DNA of 64,000 nt from Alphaproteobacteria bacterium. Lineage in GTDB: Bacteria > Pseudomonadota > Alphaproteobacteria > Caulobacterales > Aquidulcibacteraceae. The number at the start of each line of letters is the position of its first letter. Positions within the stretch are counted from its first letter, which is position 1. Position numbers and translations under genes: made by a program. The stretch covers positions 124,001 through 188,000 of the forward strand of contig JAGWZE010000002.1 in NCBI GenBank assembly GCA_018969015.1, given 5' to 3'. This document shows positions 14,622-22,353 of this stretch, in pieces. Under the pieces are notes generated by a model, which did not search any database, was not told where the DNA came from, and worked only from the letters and a program-made list of their open reading frames with translations.

Positions 14622-15434
14622 TCACCCGCCTGCGCTTTGACCCATCGTTGCGATCATCCGCAACCCCGGCTTCAGCGCGGTCTCGAACCGCACCGTGAAG
14701 CCTTCCGGTTCGAACAATGTGCGCAGATGCCTCGCGGTGAACCACTGCAGGTGTTCGGGCGGCTTCACTTCGTCCCAGGTCGCAAACTGTCGCGGGAGCC
14801 GCCAATGGCCGGCGTCGGGCGTGGTGAGGAACAAGAGCGCGCCGGGGGCCGCAAGGCGGGCGAGGGCGACCGCGAACGCCCGGAAATCGGGCGCGTGCTC
14901 GATTACTTCGGTGCACCAGAGGAAGTTGAACCGCGCACCGGACTCCGCGAGCGATAAAGCGTCGCCGCAGGTGATCGTCACGTTCGGAAACATGCGCTGT
15001 GCGGTCGAGACAGCCTGCGCGTCGACCTCGACGCCATGCGCCGCCAGCCCCTCCAGGCGCGCGGCTTCGACCGCGAAGCCGAGATTGCAGCCGACGTCGA
15101 GGAACCGTTTGCCCGGCGCTCGGCGATTGAGGCGGCGAATACGGCGGCGCGCCCTGTCGATTTTCTTCTCGCGTTTCGCGCCGTAGTCAGCGTTCGCATA
15201 GTAGGCTTGGTAGAATGCGTCGAGGGCCGTTGCGGACGGCGGCGCTGCGACGGCGTGCAAACCGCAGCCCGAACAGGCAACGATGTCGCCGAAGTCGAGG
15301 TCGGCCTTAGCGCGCACGAGGTCGGCCATGCGTAGCCGCGCGTCCCGTGTCGTCGCGGCGAAGGCCAGCCAGTCCGCACGGGTCATCACGGTGGCGCTGT
15401 CCGCTGCCCCACACAGTCTGCAAGCCCACTCCAT
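14622..15434 (-). CDS. Class I SAM-dependent methyltransferase with N-terminal zinc site
   Basis: 270 aa. Two CxxC pairs (C5/C8 and C54/C57) suggest an N-terminal zinc ribbon. The methyltransferase fold starts near residue 110 with motif I FLDVGCNLGFAVEAA. Further motifs are GVEVDAQAVS (acidic strand 2), LWCTEVIEHAPD (strand 4) and GALLFLTTPD (strand 5). The pattern of zinc ribbon plus methyltransferase and the C-terminal HLQWFTARHLRTLFEPEGF is shared with enzymes that modify sugars or small molecules in surface-polysaccharide loci. The substrate cannot be assigned. It lies just outside the integrated element. Confidence 0.8.
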   Translation of the reverse strand: MEWACRLCGAADSATVMTRADWLAFAATTRDARLRMADLVRAKADLDFGDIVACSGCGLHAVAAPPSATALDAFYQAYYANADYGAKREKKIDRARRRIRRLNRRAPGKRFLDVGCNLGFAVEAARLEGLAAHGVEVDAQAVSTAQRMFPNVTITCGDALSLAESGARFNFLWCTEVIEHAPDFRAFAVALARLAAPGALLFLTTPDAGHWRLPRQFATWDEVKPPEHLQWFTARHLRTLFEPEGFTVRFETALKPGLRMIATMGQSAGG

Positions 15435-15578
15435 CGCTCACGCCTCCATCCCAAGGCGTGAGTGTAAGTCCGCTCAAGTCAAAGGCGCAAACAATCCAAA
15501 AAAATAGCGGTTTTTGTTGGATTTCCCTATATTTTGTAGTTACTTAGTTCGTTAAGTCTCCCGCGGCGGGCGCTCATT

Positions 15579-15648
15579 CCGCCCTCCGCCCTCCGCCCTC
15601 CGCCCTCCGCCCTCCGCCCTCCGCCCTCCGCCCTCCGCCCTCCGCCCT
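15579..15648. repeat. Ten tandem copies of the heptamer CCGCCCT
   Basis: Exactly ten perfect 7-base units (70 bp) followed by a partial unit, 31 bases beyond the stop of the chemotaxis receptor gene. On the receptor's coding strand the unit reads AGGGCGG. It is a simple-sequence tract likely to vary in copy number; it lies in the 3' untranslated part of the receptor transcript and not in a gene I accept. Confidence 0.9.
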
Positions 15649-15679
15649 CCGCCGCCGTCGCAGAGGCGCGCCCGCCCGC

Positions 15680-17500
15680 CTAGACCGCCGCGCGCCGGAG
15701 TGGGGCGGGCGTCGCGCTGGCGCGCGCCGGCGCCGCGTCGGGCATCTCCAGCGTGAACGCGCCTACCGCCTTGTCGAGCGCGTCGGCGCCGCGCGCCAGT
15801 TCGTGGCTCGCGGCCGTGGATTCCTCGACCATCGCGGCGTTCTGCTGCGTGACCTGGTCCATCTGGTTGATGGCGGCGTTCACCTGGCTCAGCGCGGCGG
15901 ACTGCTGCTCGGCGCTCGCCGCGATCTCGGAGACGAGCCCGTCGATCTCGGACACGCGCGCGACGATCCGCTGCAACGCGTCGCCGCTGCGGCCGACGAG
16001 CGCGACGCCCGATTCCACATACCCGGTGCTCTCGGTGATCAGCTGCTTCACTTCGCGCGCGGCGTCTGCCGAGCGCTGCGCAAGCGCGCGCACTTCCTGG
16101 GCCACCACGGCGAAGCCGCGCCCGGCGTCGCCCGCGCGCGCGGCTTCGACGCCGGCGTTCAATGCGAGCAGGTTCGTCTGGAAGGCGATCTCGTCGACGA
16201 CGCTGATGATCTGGCTGATCTTCTGCGCGGACGACTCGATCGCCGCCATCGCGTCGACGGCCTCGCGGACGATGGCGCCGGAAGATCGCGCCTCCTCGCG
16301 CGCGGCCTGTACGATCGTCGAGGCGCGCTTGGAGCCGCTCGCGGTTGCGCTGATCGTGGCCGTGACTTCGTCGAGCGCGGCGGCGGTCTCCTCCAGGCTC
16401 GCGGCCTGCTGCTCGGTGCGGCGCGAGAGGTCGTCCGCCGCGGTAGAGATTTCCTGCGCGCCGGAACGGATGATCGCGGCGTTTTGGATGATGTTGCGCA
16501 TGGGGTCGCGCAGCTGCGCGAGCGTCGCGTTGAAATCGTCGCGCAGGCGCGCATAGGCCGGCGGGAAGGCCTCGGCGATGTCGGCCGTCAGATCGCCTTT
16601 CGAGACGCGGCCGAGCGCGACGGCGAGCGCGTCGATCGCGTGCTTGAGTTCTGCTGCCGCGGCGGCTTTTGCGGCTTCGGTGCGCGCCCGTTCGGCCTCT
16701 GCGGCGGCGCGCGCGGCGTCCTGCTCGGCGCGTAGCCGAATGGCCTCCTTGGCGTTGGATCGAAAGACTTCCAGCGCCTGCGCGAGATCGCCGATCTCGT
16801 CGCGGCGCCCGCCGGCGTCGGCTGCGACGTCGTAGTCGCCATGAGCAAGGCGCGTGATCGTCTCGGTCATGCGCCCGACGGGGCGGGCGATCGTGCGCTG
16901 CATCAACATCGAGAAACCGACGCCCAACGCGATCGCGGCGAGGATGGCGGTCACGCCGATCATCACGGCTTGCGCGGACATCTCCCGCATGCGCGTGCCG
17001 GCGGCGTCCTCGCGCGCCTGCAGGTCCTTCAAAAGCGTCTCGGTCCGTTGCAGCAAATCCCGGTCGATCGCGTCGCGCCGCGTCTCCGCATCGCTCGTGC
17101 TCGCGCTGGCGGCTGCGAGATAGGCGTCGATCAGCGGCGCGATCGCATCGATGTCGCGCGACACCGTCGCGCCGACGTGGGATCGCGCCGCGGCGAGGCG
17201 CGCTTTCGCAGCGGCATGGGCGGCGGTCAGCCGGGTGGCGGCGCCTGGGGCGGTGTCGCCGGCAAGGCGCAGGCGCAGGGCGTCGCGCGCCGCCACGCGC
17301 ATGGACGCCACCTCGAGCTTCACGTCCGATACGGCCATCTGCGCGCGCGCGGCGGCCTGATACTCCGCCGTCAGCGCATCGACCGCGACCTTCTGCGCGA
17401 CGAGAAGCCCGATCGCCATGATCATCACGGCGACGAGTGCGGCCACGCCGATCCTCAGCTTCGTCCCCAGGCGCGCGTCCTGGACGTACCACTTGATCAT
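15680..17500 (-). CDS. Methyl-accepting chemotaxis protein
   Basis: 606 aa. TM1 is near residues 15-36, a helical periplasmic sensor of about 140 residues follows (four-helix-bundle size), then TM2 near 177-198. A HAMP domain (about 200-250), a coiled-coil linker and a cytoplasmic signalling hairpin complete it. The hairpin tip ([20 protein letters not shown], then [15 protein letters not shown]) is the conserved CheA/CheW contact region. It would relay an extracellular stimulus to CheA. There is no C-terminal CheR-binding pentapeptide. No other chemotaxis gene is nearby, so it is an orphan receptor. Confidence 0.93.
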   Translation of the reverse strand: MIKWYVQDARLGTKLRIGVAALVAVMIMAIGLLVAQKVAVDALTAEYQAAARAQMAVSDVKLEVASMRVAARDALRLRLAGDTAPGAATRLTAAHAAAKARLAAARSHVGATVSRDIDAIAPLIDAYLAAASASTSDAETRRDAIDRDLLQRTETLLKDLQAREDAAGTRMREMSAQAVMIGVTAILAAIALGVGFSMLMQRTIARPVGRMTETITRLAHGDYDVAADAGGRRDEIGDLAQALEVFRSNAKEAIRLRAEQDAARAAAEAERARTEAAKAAAAAELKHAIDALAVALGRVSKGDLTADIAEAFPPAYARLRDDFNATLAQLRDPMRNIIQNAAIIRSGAQEISTAADDLSRRTEQQAASLEETAAALDEVTATISATASGSKRASTIVQAAREEARSSGAIVREAVDAMAAIESSAQKISQIISVVDEIAFQTNLLALNAGVEAARAGDAGRGFAVVAQEVRALAQRSADAAREVKQLITESTGYVESGVALVGRSGDALQRIVARVSEIDGLVSEIAASAEQQSAALSQVNAAINQMDQVTQQNAAMVEESTAASHELARGADALDKAVGAFTLEMPDAAPARASATPAPLRRAAV

Positions 17501-17693
17501 CGTCGTTCCCGCGACTGAGTTACTTTGTCACGTCTTGTCGCAGCGTCGCAGTTGATCAGTGGTAAATGTCATCGGCCAAGTTGTTTGGCGAATTACTTGA
17601 AATAAAAATCGCAAATCGGACGCGATGACCGCTCCGCGGCCGAGTAGTCGCGCGCGGTCGAAGCTTCGCGGCCGTCGCGCGCGAAGCGCGCGC

Positions 17694-18326
17694 CTATTTC
17701 GCGCGCCGGATGGACTGGACGGCGTCGCCCAGGCCCGCCGCATCGAGGTCCATCGCGCTGGTGACGATCTGGCAGCGGCCCGTGTAGTTCGGTCCGGTGC
17801 AGATCTCCCAGGCGCCGCCTTGCACGCGCAGGGACGACGCGGCGGCCGCGAATTTCCGCGTCGCGAGATTGGGCGTGTCCATCGTTACGCCGACGCTTTT
17901 GCCGCGGAAATCGGCGCGATCGTAGAGCACGATCCGATAGACCGGCTGAGTGGGGCCGAAGTCGGCGTCGTCGCCGGCCGCTGCGCCGGCCCCGGCCGCT
18001 GCGGGCGCCGCCGCCCCGCCGATCTCCACGCCCCACGACTGGCCGCCGATCCGCACCGGCGGCGGTTCGGTCACGACCTTGCTGGGCGCGGTCGTCGTCA
18101 CCGTCTTGCTCTTGGATTTGGTCGTGGTGGTGACTTGCGTCGAGCCGGGACCGCCCGTGACCGTCGTCGTGCTGGTGGTCGACGTCGTCGTTTTCGACGT
18201 CGTCTGCGGCTCCGCCTGCGCCTGGGACGGCGCGACCGCGACGAGCGCCACGGCGACGAGAAGGGCGAGCAGGCGGGGCGCACGCGCGGTCGGATGGTCG
18301 GAAGGAAGGTGCGGCAGGCGTGGCAT
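17694..18326 (-). CDS. Secreted beta/gamma-crystallin domain protein
   Basis: 210 aa. A signal peptide (hydrophobic core about 18-32, likely cut after AQA near residue 38) is followed by a Thr/Ser/Lys-rich low-complexity linker (about 41-85) and an Ala/Gly-rich stretch. A C-terminal beta/gamma-crystallin-like Greek-key domain (about 128-209) contains YRIVLYDRADFRGKSVGV, WEICTGPNYTGRC and a final VQSIRR. The D/N-D/N-x-x-S-S calcium signature of the family is degenerate here (AAAASS and LGDAVQS), so calcium binding is doubtful. It is probably exported to the periplasm or surface. Divergent from the metallopeptidase gene. Confidence 0.75.
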   Translation of the reverse strand: MPRLPHLPSDHPTARAPRLLALLVAVALVAVAPSQAQAEPQTTSKTTTSTTSTTTVTGGPGSTQVTTTTKSKSKTVTTTAPSKVVTEPPPVRIGGQSWGVEIGGAAAPAAAGAGAAAGDDADFGPTQPVYRIVLYDRADFRGKSVGVTMDTPNLATRKFAAAASSLRVQGGAWEICTGPNYTGRCQIVTSAMDLDAAGLGDAVQSIRRAK

Positions 18327-18498
18327 GGCGTGGCCTCCTCGATCAGGATGCGGATCGATCGTGGCCGATGCAAACGCGCCCGGGCGTGACCCCGGTCACC
18401 GGGAGGCGGTCCGCGGCGGAGGCCGCACGGACGACATGGCGCTTGTGCTGGCGACGCCGAGGCGGTGTAGTTCGGCAGTTAACGCCAGGAGCGATCCG

Positions 18499-19425
18499 AT
18501 GACGGTTCTTCGTTCGACTTTGTTCGCCTTGGCGCTCGGCGGGTTGGCCGCCCTGGCGCCCGTCGCCGCGGCCCAGACGACGCCCGCGGCGTCCGCCTTC
18601 GATCCGTCCGACCCCAGGCAGAAGGGCTATGTCGACGGCAATCTGATCTTCCTGGCCTATCACGAGGTCGGTCATCTCATGCTCGACACGGCGCTGGTCG
18701 ATCAGGCGGCGGATCGTCGGGCCTCCGAGGAGGCGGCGGACGACGTCGCGATCTACATCATGCTCCCCGACGAGGACGAACCGGACCAAGCCAGAGAGAT
18801 TCTCTACGCCATCCAGGGATGGAAGCGCAGCGCGGAAAGCGGTGATGGCGTCTCGAGCAGTCCGCACTATCCGGACGACGCCGATCGCGCCGCCCGGATT
18901 GCCTGTTATCTTTACGGCTCCAATCCGGATCGGTTTGCGCGACTTGGGAAGATCTTCCCGAATTCGATCGACTCCGTCGATTGCGAAGCCGAGTTCACGG
19001 CGCTGACGGAGGACCTCGACGCGTGGTTCGGAGAGGCGCTCGTGAAGAAGGGCGAAAAGCAGGGCGCCTTGCCCGAGGTGCGCTACGAGGATGCGCCGCC
19101 CGCGCTGCAGGCGGCGAAAGCCTATCTGGAAAGCACCGAACTTCTCGAGGACGTTGCGAAAGACATCGCGCAGTTCATCAACCTGCCCGAAGGCGTGCTT
19201 CTTGTCGGGCAGTCCTGCGGTCGCGGCAGCGCAGAATTCCGCTATTCACCGGGCGCCCGCATCATCACGGCCTGCTACGAGGCGGTCGATTGGCTGATGC
19301 GCGACGCGAACGACGAAGAGCAGGTCGTGGCGGGAGGGGGCGAAGATCGCGCCGTCGACGGCGCTCTCGGATCGGGCGGTTCGCGCGTCACCCAGCGGCC
19401 CCGCACGGCGCGTCCGCGCCGCTAG
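18499..19425 (+). CDS. Secreted DUF4344-type zinc metallopeptidase
   Basis: 308 aa. A signal peptide ends near residue 25 (VAAAQ). The zinc-binding motif HEVGH is at 55-59, and the following SEEAADDVA (76-84) matches the EE-x-x-AD third-ligand region of DUF4344 proteins. The rest contains four or more cysteines that could form disulfides. The start at 18499 is preceded by CAGGAGCG. A putative periplasmic protease whose substrate is unknown. Its last 4 bases overlap the end of the convergent TIR-WD40 gene. Confidence 0.8.
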   Translation: MTVLRSTLFALALGGLAALAPVAAAQTTPAASAFDPSDPRQKGYVDGNLIFLAYHEVGHLMLDTALVDQAADRRASEEAADDVAIYIMLPDEDEPDQAREILYAIQGWKRSAESGDGVSSSPHYPDDADRAARIACYLYGSNPDRFARLGKIFPNSIDSVDCEAEFTALTEDLDAWFGEALVKKGEKQGALPEVRYEDAPPALQAAKAYLESTELLEDVAKDIAQFINLPEGVLLVGQSCGRGSAEFRYSPGARIITACYEAVDWLMRDANDEEQVVAGGGEDRAVDGALGSGGSRVTQRPRTARPRR

Positions 19426-22343
19426 CGTGCGCGCGCCGCCGCCGCCGCCGGAGCAAGGGGCGGCGCGCCGGCCACGCCGGCGCAGACGTCGCGACGCGGG
19501 TCGGGCCATTCGTTCGCAAGCAGCGAATCCGCGGTGATCTCCGCCTCGCTGAACCGCCGGGCCGGCCCCGCGCCGAGCATCGTGCGGCACACGTCCCTGG
19601 CAAGCACGGCCCAGGACTCGGTCAGCCGCGTGACATCGAACAGGCGCACGGCGCCGTCCTCGCCCGCCGTCAAAAGACGATCGCCGCGCGGCGAGAACGC
19701 AACGCCGAACACCGCGCCGCCATGGCCGGCGAGCGTCACGAGTAGGCGGCCGTCGCGCGTATCCCAGATGCGCGCGCTCTGGTCCTCGCTGGCCGTCGCG
19801 ATGCGCGTCCCGTCGGCCGAGAACACGGCGCTGAACACCGGCCCGCCATGTCCGTCGAGCACGCGCTGCAGGACGTGCGAGCGCGCATCCCACAATCGCG
19901 CCGCGCCGTCGTCGCTGGTGGTGAGCACCATCGTGTCGTCCGGCGAGAACTGTACGCCGCCGACGCCGTCGTCATGGCCCGTGAACGTGTGGATCGCCGC
20001 GCCCGTCTCCGCCGACCAGAGCCGCGCCGTGCCGTCCTCCGAACCGGTGACGATGCGGCGGCCGTCATGCGAGAACGCCACGCTGCGCACCTCGGCGTCG
20101 TGACCGCGAAGGGCGACGACGACGCGCAGAGTGCGCGCATCCCGCACGTAAGCGAGGCCGTTCGCGTGCGCCGTCGCGACGAAGCGGCGATCGGGTGACA
20201 TCACGGCGGCGAGCACGCCGCCGTCCGCGGCTGCCGTCCGCGCGATCGGCGCGCCGGATCGGGCGTCCCACAGCCCCGCGCCGCGCGCGCCCGCCGCCAG
20301 TATCGCCGCGCCATCCGCCACCAGGCTCGCGCCCGCGAGCGCGCCGAGGTCGCTTTGCACCGCGCCGAGCGGGGCGAACGAGTCGGCCCGCCAGCGCATC
20401 ACCGCGCCCGTCGTCGACGCGGCGACGATCTCGCGCGCGCCCGGGTCGAGCTCGACGCTCGACAGGCCCCCCGTCGGCGCCCGAAGAACCTGCAAAAGAC
20501 GCGTTTGCGGCAATGGCCACAGGCGGGCGGCGCCGTCCTGCCCGGCCGTCAAGGCGTGCGCGCCGTCGGGCGCCAGGACGGCGGCGTTGACGAGACCGGA
20601 ATGGCCGCGCAGCACCGACAACGGCGCGCCCGTGTCGGCCGCCCACACGATCGCCGCGCCGTCCTCGCTGGCGGTGATGACATGGCGCCCATCCCTGGAG
20701 AAACTTGCCTTCGTCACCGAGTTCGTGTGTCCCGTCAGCGTCGCGAGCAGGGCGCCGGTGGCGGCGTCCCAGATCCGGGCCGTGCGATCGACGCCGCCCG
20801 TGACGACGCGCCGGCCGTCCGCGGAAAAGCCGATGTCGAACACCTCGAGCCGATGTCCCTCCAGCTTCGTGATCGGCGTTGCGCGCCGGAGGTCCCACAC
20901 GATCGCGGTGCGATCGACGCCGGCGCTGGCGAGACGCGCGCCCTCGGGCGAAAACGCGACGTCGTAGACCGCATCGGTGTGCGCTTTCAGGGGGCGGAGT
21001 TCATTGCCGCTCGCAGTCTCGAACAGGCGCACGTCGGCGAACGCGCCGCCGATGGCGACGGTGTCGCCGTCCGGGGAGATCGCAACGCTCCACACGTGGG
21101 TCTCGCCCGGCGCGAGCAGCCGCGTCGCAGCGCTCGAGGCCGCCGTCACCACGGCGACGGCGTTGTCGTCGTCGCGGATGACGGCGCGCGCGCCCGCATC
21201 GTCGAGGGCGATCGCCGCGATCGGCGCGCCCGTCGCCTTGACCGTCGCCGTTTCGGTCCAGTCGCGCCGGCTCCAGAAACTGACTCCGCCCGACTCGTCG
21301 CCGGTGACGAGGCGCGCGTCGTCCGCGGTGAACGCGGCCGCAGTGATCGCGCCGGCGCGCGCGCGCAGCGTAGCTATGGGCGCTCCGTCCGCGACGCGCC
21401 AGATCTTCGCCGCGCCATCGGCGCTCGTGGTCACGGCGATCGTTCCGTCCGGCGAGAACTGCGCATCGAGCACGGCGTCCTCATGCAGCATCGGCGGCAG
21501 GCTCGACCCCGCCTCGTGCGACACCGCGCCCAGCGCCGCGCGGTATAAGTCCTCGTTCTGCGGCGCGAGCTGCATGCCGGCGAGCGCGTAGCGTGCGGCG
21601 GCCAGCGGGTCCCCGCCGGCAAGGCGCTGCCACGCCCGCTCCGCGAAGAAGCGGCTCAGCGTGAGATGGGCGTTGTTGGCGTTGACGACCGCGACGGCCG
21701 TGAGCGCCGCGAACGTGACCGTCAGCGCACTGAGCGTCAGCGTGCGGATGCGGGTGCGCTGCTCGGCCCGCCGGCGGTCCCGGCCCCACAGATCGTCGAA
21801 ATCGACGCCGAGCATCCCGGAGGCGAGCCGCGCGCACACGCGGTCGCGCCCGTCGCGACGAACGTCGATGCCGACGGGCTCCAACGGCATTTCGCCGTCC
21901 GGGCCGTAGCGCACGCGCAGCGCCTTCGGGAAACACTCGAGCGCCGGATCCGCCGCATTCGGTTCGCCGTCGACGATGACGGCGAACACCGGCGCGTCCG
22001 GCCGCGCCCGCTTGAAGTGCGTGATCTCCGCCTCGACCCAGCGCGATTGCGCCGCGCGCGGCGAACACACCACGATCATGCACTGCGCGGACTCGAGCGC
22101 GCGGCGCACCACCTCGCCGATGTCGCCGGCGGCGGCCATGTCCTCGTCGTCGCGGAACACCTTCCCGAGCCGCCGCGACGGCGGCAGATCGGGCGCTGCG
22201 CCCTTGGGAACGCGGTAGTGCTCCAGCCACCGATGCAGCCGCACGCCCCAGGCCTTGTCGCCCCAGGAATAGCTCAGGAACGCGCGGTAGCGCGGGGCCG
22301 ACGCGCCGGTAGACGTCGAAGGTGCGCCGCCGATGGTGCCCAC
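19422..22343 (-). CDS. TIR domain - transmembrane helix - WD40 repeat protein
   Basis: 973 aa. A TIR domain (about residues 17-135) has AFLSYSWGD, KVFRDDEDMA and SRWVEAEI. By alignment with the WVHKEI motif of SARM1, E106 is the expected catalytic glutamate of TIR NADases. One transmembrane helix (about 200-222) follows, then roughly 15 WD40-like units (about 286-930), enough for two beta-propellers, and a C-terminal segment (ARDVCRTML, then NEWPDPRRDVC). I infer that the propellers sense a ligand or protein and that TIR then consumes NAD or makes a cyclic-ADP-ribose-type signal. It starts at GTG with AGGAGG overlapping the stop of the upstream SLOG gene. Confidence 0.88.
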   Translation of the reverse strand: MGTIGGAPSTSTGASAPRYRAFLSYSWGDKAWGVRLHRWLEHYRVPKGAAPDLPPSRRLGKVFRDDEDMAAAGDIGEVVRRALESAQCMIVVCSPRAAQSRWVEAEITHFKRARPDAPVFAVIVDGEPNAADPALECFPKALRVRYGPDGEMPLEPVGIDVRRDGRDRVCARLASGMLGVDFDDLWGRDRRRAEQRTRIRTLTLSALTVTFAALTAVAVVNANNAHLTLSRFFAERAWQRLAGGDPLAAARYALAGMQLAPQNEDLYRAALGAVSHEAGSSLPPMLHEDAVLDAQFSPDGTIAVTTSADGAAKIWRVADGAPIATLRARAGAITAAAFTADDARLVTGDESGGVSFWSRRDWTETATVKATGAPIAAIALDDAGARAVIRDDDNAVAVVTAASSAATRLLAPGETHVWSVAISPDGDTVAIGGAFADVRLFETASGNELRPLKAHTDAVYDVAFSPEGARLASAGVDRTAIVWDLRRATPITKLEGHRLEVFDIGFSADGRRVVTGGVDRTARIWDAATGALLATLTGHTNSVTKASFSRDGRHVITASEDGAAIVWAADTGAPLSVLRGHSGLVNAAVLAPDGAHALTAGQDGAARLWPLPQTRLLQVLRAPTGGLSSVELDPGAREIVAASTTGAVMRWRADSFAPLGAVQSDLGALAGASLVADGAAILAAGARGAGLWDARSGAPIARTAAADGGVLAAVMSPDRRFVATAHANGLAYVRDARTLRVVVALRGHDAEVRSVAFSHDGRRIVTGSEDGTARLWSAETGAAIHTFTGHDDGVGGVQFSPDDTMVLTTSDDGAARLWDARSHVLQRVLDGHGGPVFSAVFSADGTRIATASEDQSARIWDTRDGRLLVTLAGHGGAVFGVAFSPRGDRLLTAGEDGAVRLFDVTRLTESWAVLARDVCRTMLGAGPARRFSEAEITADSLLANEWPDPRRDVCAGVAGAPPLAPAAAAARAR

Positions 22344-22353
22344 CGCGCGCCTC

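Noticed and set aside
15579-15648. Possible CRISPR array
   Set aside because: Seven-base perfect tandem units without spacers; it is a simple-sequence repeat.
15552-17492. Long Arg-rich leftward frame overlapping the chemotaxis receptor
   Set aside because: Out-of-frame shadow with biased Arg/Gly composition; the receptor frame has full domain content.
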